Positions 19,319-22,500 of a DNA stretch of 22,500 nt are shown here, piece by piece; positions within the stretch are counted from its first letter, which is position 1, and each line of letters begins with the position of its first letter. The notes beneath the pieces were generated by a model. It had not been told where the DNA came from. It saw only the letters and a list, made by a program, of their open reading frames with translations, and ran no database searches. Source of the DNA: Prorocentrum cordatum (lineage: Eukaryota; Sar; Dinophyceae; Prorocentrales; Prorocentraceae); NCBI GenBank assembly GCA_963575745.1, contig CAUYUJ010001336.1, positions 1,087,676 to 1,110,175 of the forward strand, written 5' to 3'. A program made the position numbers and the translations under genes.

Positions 19319-20381
19319 TTATCCCGGCAAAGCAACCTAACAGCGATGTGTAGGAGCATATCTGGAAACATTCCCCTTCAGATTCAGATGAGAATCCAGT
19401 TGTAGAATTCTGCTGTTCTCGCAGTCGTAGTCGCATTCGCGATGACAGCCGCAGTGGCAACGGCAGTCGCAGTCACAGCCTCAGCCTCAGCCTGCCTCAG
19501 CCTCGGCCTCAGCCTGCCTCAGCCTCCGCCTTGCCTCAGCCTCAGACTCAGCCTGCATCAGCTCAGCCTCAGTCTGCCTTCAGCCTCGGCCTCAGCCTTC
19601 AGCTGCTCTCAGCCTCAGCCTGCATCAGCCCTCAGCTCAAGCCTTCAGCTGCTAGCATCAGCCTGCCTCAGGGCTCAGCCTCAGCCTGCCTCAGCCTCTG
19701 CCACAGTTTCGGCTTCAGCTCAGCCTCAGTCTGCTTCAGCCTTCGCCTGCTTCAGCCTTCGGCCTCAGCCTCAGCCTGCCTCGGCCGCAGCATCGCCTGC
19801 CTCAGCATTCAAAATGTGGCCCAAGACTGGCGTTCTGGAACTAGAAAAACGAAGGTGGGCCTACAGTTGGCTTCCGGCATTCAAAATGTGGCCCGGGAAT
19901 GGAAATCTGGGAACTCGAAGAGCACGAAGTGGCCTACAGTTGGCTCCGGGCATTCAAAATGTGGCCCGGGAATGGAGTTCTGGGAACTCGATGAGCACGA
20001 AGTGTGTGACTGTTGCATCCGGCCCTCCAGAATGTGGCCCGGGAATGGAGTTCTGGGAACTCGAAGAGCACGAAGTGTCCTTTACGTTGGCATCCGGCAT
20101 CCCAAAATGTACGCCGGGGGAAACGGAGAGTTCTGGGAAGTCGAACGAGCCGAATTCTGGTGTAGCCGAAGTGGCCTACAATTGGCTCCGGGCATCCAAC
20201 ATGTACGCCGGAAATGGAGTTCTAGCAGCGCCAAGAGCGATTTTGCGAGGATGTCCCAAACGATTTGGGCTTCGACGGCAGCCGCGCCGGGTCCCGCCCC
20301 GGGTCCCGCCCCGACCCCCCTGAGGAGTCATGATGCTCTCTTTTGACCCCACTAGAAACCTATCAGTCTTCGCTGTTAGGT
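19319..20381 (+). mobile_element. Element A2 (HINE-like, non-autonomous)
   Basis: Same 5' end as A1, with the arm ACCTAACAGCGA at 19335-19346. The CTCAGC array (about 19475-19800) is shorter and more diverged than in A1. 73-bp units follow near 19811, 19883, 19956, 20028, 20104 and 20197, the last ones altered (ATGTACGCCGG). The 3' end has the intact 12-bp match TCGCTGTTAGGT (20370-20381) and the hairpin ACCTATCAG/CTGTTAGGT (20358-20381), 8 of 9 pairs. It is separated from A3 by only 17 bases. Confidence 0.68.
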
Positions 20382-20398
20382 AAAAAACAAAAAAAACA

Positions 20399-21325
20399 TT
20401 ACCCCGGCAAAGCAACCTAACAGCGAAATGTAGAAGCATATCTGAAAGCATTCCCCTTAAGATTCAGATGAAAATCCAGTTGTCGCATTCTGCTGTTCTC
20501 GCAGTCGTAGTCGCATTCGCGATGACAGTCGCAGCGGCAACGGCAGTCGCAGTCAGCCTCAGCCTCAGCCTGCCTCAGCCTCAGCCTCAGCCTGCCTCAG
20601 CCTCAGCCTGCCTCAGCCTCAGCCTCAGCCTACTTCAGCCTCAGCCTCAGTCTGCCTTCAGCCTCGGCCTCAGCCTCAGCCTGCCTCAGCCTCAGCCTGC
20701 TTCAGCCTCAGCCTCAGCCTCAGCCTGCCTCAGCATCAGCCTGCTTCAGCCTCAGCCTCAGCCTGCCTCACCTCAGCATCAGCCTGCTTCAGCCTTCAGC
20801 CTCACATCTGACCTTCAGCTCGGCCTCTGCCTCTGCCTTGCCTCAGCCTCCAGCATTGCCTCAGCCTCAGCCTCAGCCTGCCTCAGCATCTGCCTGCTTT
20901 CAGCCTCAGCCTCAGCCTGCATCAGCCTCAGCCTCAGTCTGCTTCAGCCTCAGCCTCAGTCTGCCTTCAGCCTCGGCCTCAGCCTCAGCCTGCGTCAGCC
21001 TCAGCCTGTCTCGGCCGCAGCATCAGCCTGCCTCAGCATTCAAAATGTGGCCCGGGAGTGGAGTTCTGGGAAATCGAAGAGCACGAAGTGGCCTACAGTT
21101 GGCTCCGGGCATCCAAAATGTGGCCCGGGAGTGGAATTCTGCTCCGGGCATCCAAAATGTGGCCCGGGAATGGAGTTCTGGGAGCACCAAGAGCGATTTC
21201 GCGAGGATGTCCCAAGCGATTTCGGCTTCGACGGCAGCCTCCCCGGGTCCCGCCCAGACCCCCCTGAGGAGTCATGATGCTCTCTTTTGAAACCACTAGA
21301 AACCTATCAGCAAGAGCTGTTAGGT
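20399..21325 (+). mobile_element. Element A3 (HINE-like, non-autonomous)
   Basis: Shortest A copy. It starts TTACCCCGGCAAAGCAACC with the arm at 20415-20426. The CTCAGC array spans about 20555-21035, with 73-bp units at 21042 and 21115 and a partial one at 21154. The 3' end has ACCTATCAG (21302-21310), loop CAAGAG, CTGTTAGGT (21317-21325). The loop differs from TCTTCG in A1 and A2, which shortens the match to the 5' arm to ten bases. Confidence 0.66.
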
Positions 21326-22500
21326 AATTTTCTGTTGTTTTGTGAAGAGAGATAGCCCCTAGTGAATACTGCAGGCCCTCTGCAATCCCGGGATCAATAC
21401 TTTCATAGGGGAATTGAATAAGGGGCCCCTTGTAATAACTGAAGTGTCTCTGGAGCCCGGGGAAAACATTTATTTTACATATAGTTTTAATACAGGGCCC
21501 GATGAAAACTGGAGGGCCTCTGGAGCTCTATTGCATATAAAATTTGAAAGAGAGGCCCCTATGAAAACTGGAGGGCCTCTGGAGTTCCGGAAACCATTGT
21601 TTAACGTAATGTTACCATAGGGGCCCTATGAAAATTCGAGGGTCTCTGGAATCCTTGTTTAATGAAAAATGCGTTTAATAAATAATTTTGTTTTTTTTAA
21701 AGGCCCATCTGAAAACTGGAGGGCCTCTTGATTCCTGGAAAACGGAAACAACTGCTCGATATATCATTTTATAAGGGGTCCGTATGAAAACTTGAGCGCT
21801 TCTGGACTCCCGTAAAACAGATGTAAATCACAACTGTTATATACAGAATCTAAATAAGGGGCCCTTCTGGAAACTGGAGGGCCTCTGGAATTCTGTGGAA
21901 CAAATGTTCGTATAGACTTTTAATGGGGACCCCTTATGGGAAATTAAAGGCCTCTGGGTTCCCGTTTAAACAAACAACAATTGTTATATATAGAGAAGTT
22001 AGAATTAAGGTCCCAATGACAACTGGAGGAGCGGCCTCTGGATTCCCGGGAAGAATTAAACCGAATCTTAATAAAGGGGCCCCTAAGAACACTGGAGGGC
22101 CTCTGGAGTCCTGGGTAAAACACTTGTTGTAGAATGTTAACAAGAACCCCTGAGAAAAATTGAAGGCATCTGGGTTCCTGGAAAACAAACAATGGATTTA
22201 TATATCGGTTGAATAAGGGATTCTTGCAATAACAATTGTTTCATCTAGAATTTTGAGGGCCCGAAGGGGGGAAAAAAGCCTCTGGAGTCCCGGGACAAAT
22301 GTTTCATAACATGTTGAAGAGGGGCCCCTGTGAAAACTGGAGGGCCTCTGAATTCCTTTAACAAATGTTTCACACAGAACTGTAATATGGGTCCTTGTGG
22401 AGGGCCTCTGGATTCCCCGAGAAGCATGTGCTTCATATGCAATTCAAATAAAGGGGCCCTTTGAAAACTGGAGGGCCTCTGCATTCCTGGGAGAAAATGT
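21326..22500 (+). repeat. S satellite, block 7, runs off the window
   Basis: About 16-17 monomers with cores near 21363, 21435, 21504, 21563, 21630, 21712, 21786, 21868, 22020, 22090, 22330, 22397 and 22462. Several keep the full core GAAAACTGGAGGGCCTCTGG. Linkers are AT-rich and variable. No gene is seen. Confidence 0.9.

Noticed and set aside
1-22500. tRNA or rRNA genes
   Set aside because: No cloverleaf with a T-loop consensus and no rRNA core motif was noticed on either strand; a covariance-model search was not possible here.

Overview
The window looks like accessory, repeat-dominated nuclear DNA of a eukaryote, probably a unicellular one; lineage cannot be assigned from the sequence. 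The grounds are the absence of any compact prokaryotic-type gene, very long trinucleotide tracts, several unrelated minisatellites and satellites, and one decayed Pif1/Helitron-type helicase as the only protein-family match I can support. No rRNA, tRNA, CRISPR array or intact gene was seen. Nearly all long open frames are translations of tandem repeats whose unit length is not a multiple of three.

Layout. 1-735: purine-rich microsatellites, a composite ~120-bp tandem repeat and a CCGAAG hexamer run. 775-2160: about 1.4 kb of ACT/AGT trinucleotide repeat that switches strand near 971. 2161-2810: no gene, only short repeated motifs. 2810-5315 (minus strand): a broken gene with a Cys-rich N-terminal piece, a minisatellite, a linker piece, and a helicase C-terminal half with eroded catalytic motifs and one in-frame TAG. 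5316-7379: simple repeats and a GGGGCCTCTTGG minisatellite.

7380-22500 is the striking part. A degenerate satellite of about 58-75 bp per monomer (here 'S', core GAAAACTGGAGGGCCTCTGG) forms seven blocks. These are interrupted by eight insertions of three families: B1-B3, C1-C2 and A1-A3. Each family has its own non-repetitive ends around a private tandem-repeat core: 89/77-bp units in B; CTCAGC hexamers followed by 73-bp units in A; CCGACCGACCGTGCC motifs in C.

The A and B families share a 5' end (about TTANCCYGGCRAAGSAMCC). Both place one arm of an inverted repeat just inside it and end 3' in a short hairpin whose arm matches the 5' arm. C2 has the same design in the opposite orientation. 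Asymmetric terminal inverted repeats, a 3' hairpin and a tandem-repeat core are the published architecture of non-autonomous rolling-circle elements of the Helentron/Helitron2 type (HINEs such as Drosophila DINE-1). I infer that the window is a nest of such elements in a satellite, with a dead Helitron-type helicase nearby. That inference needs genome-wide copies to test.
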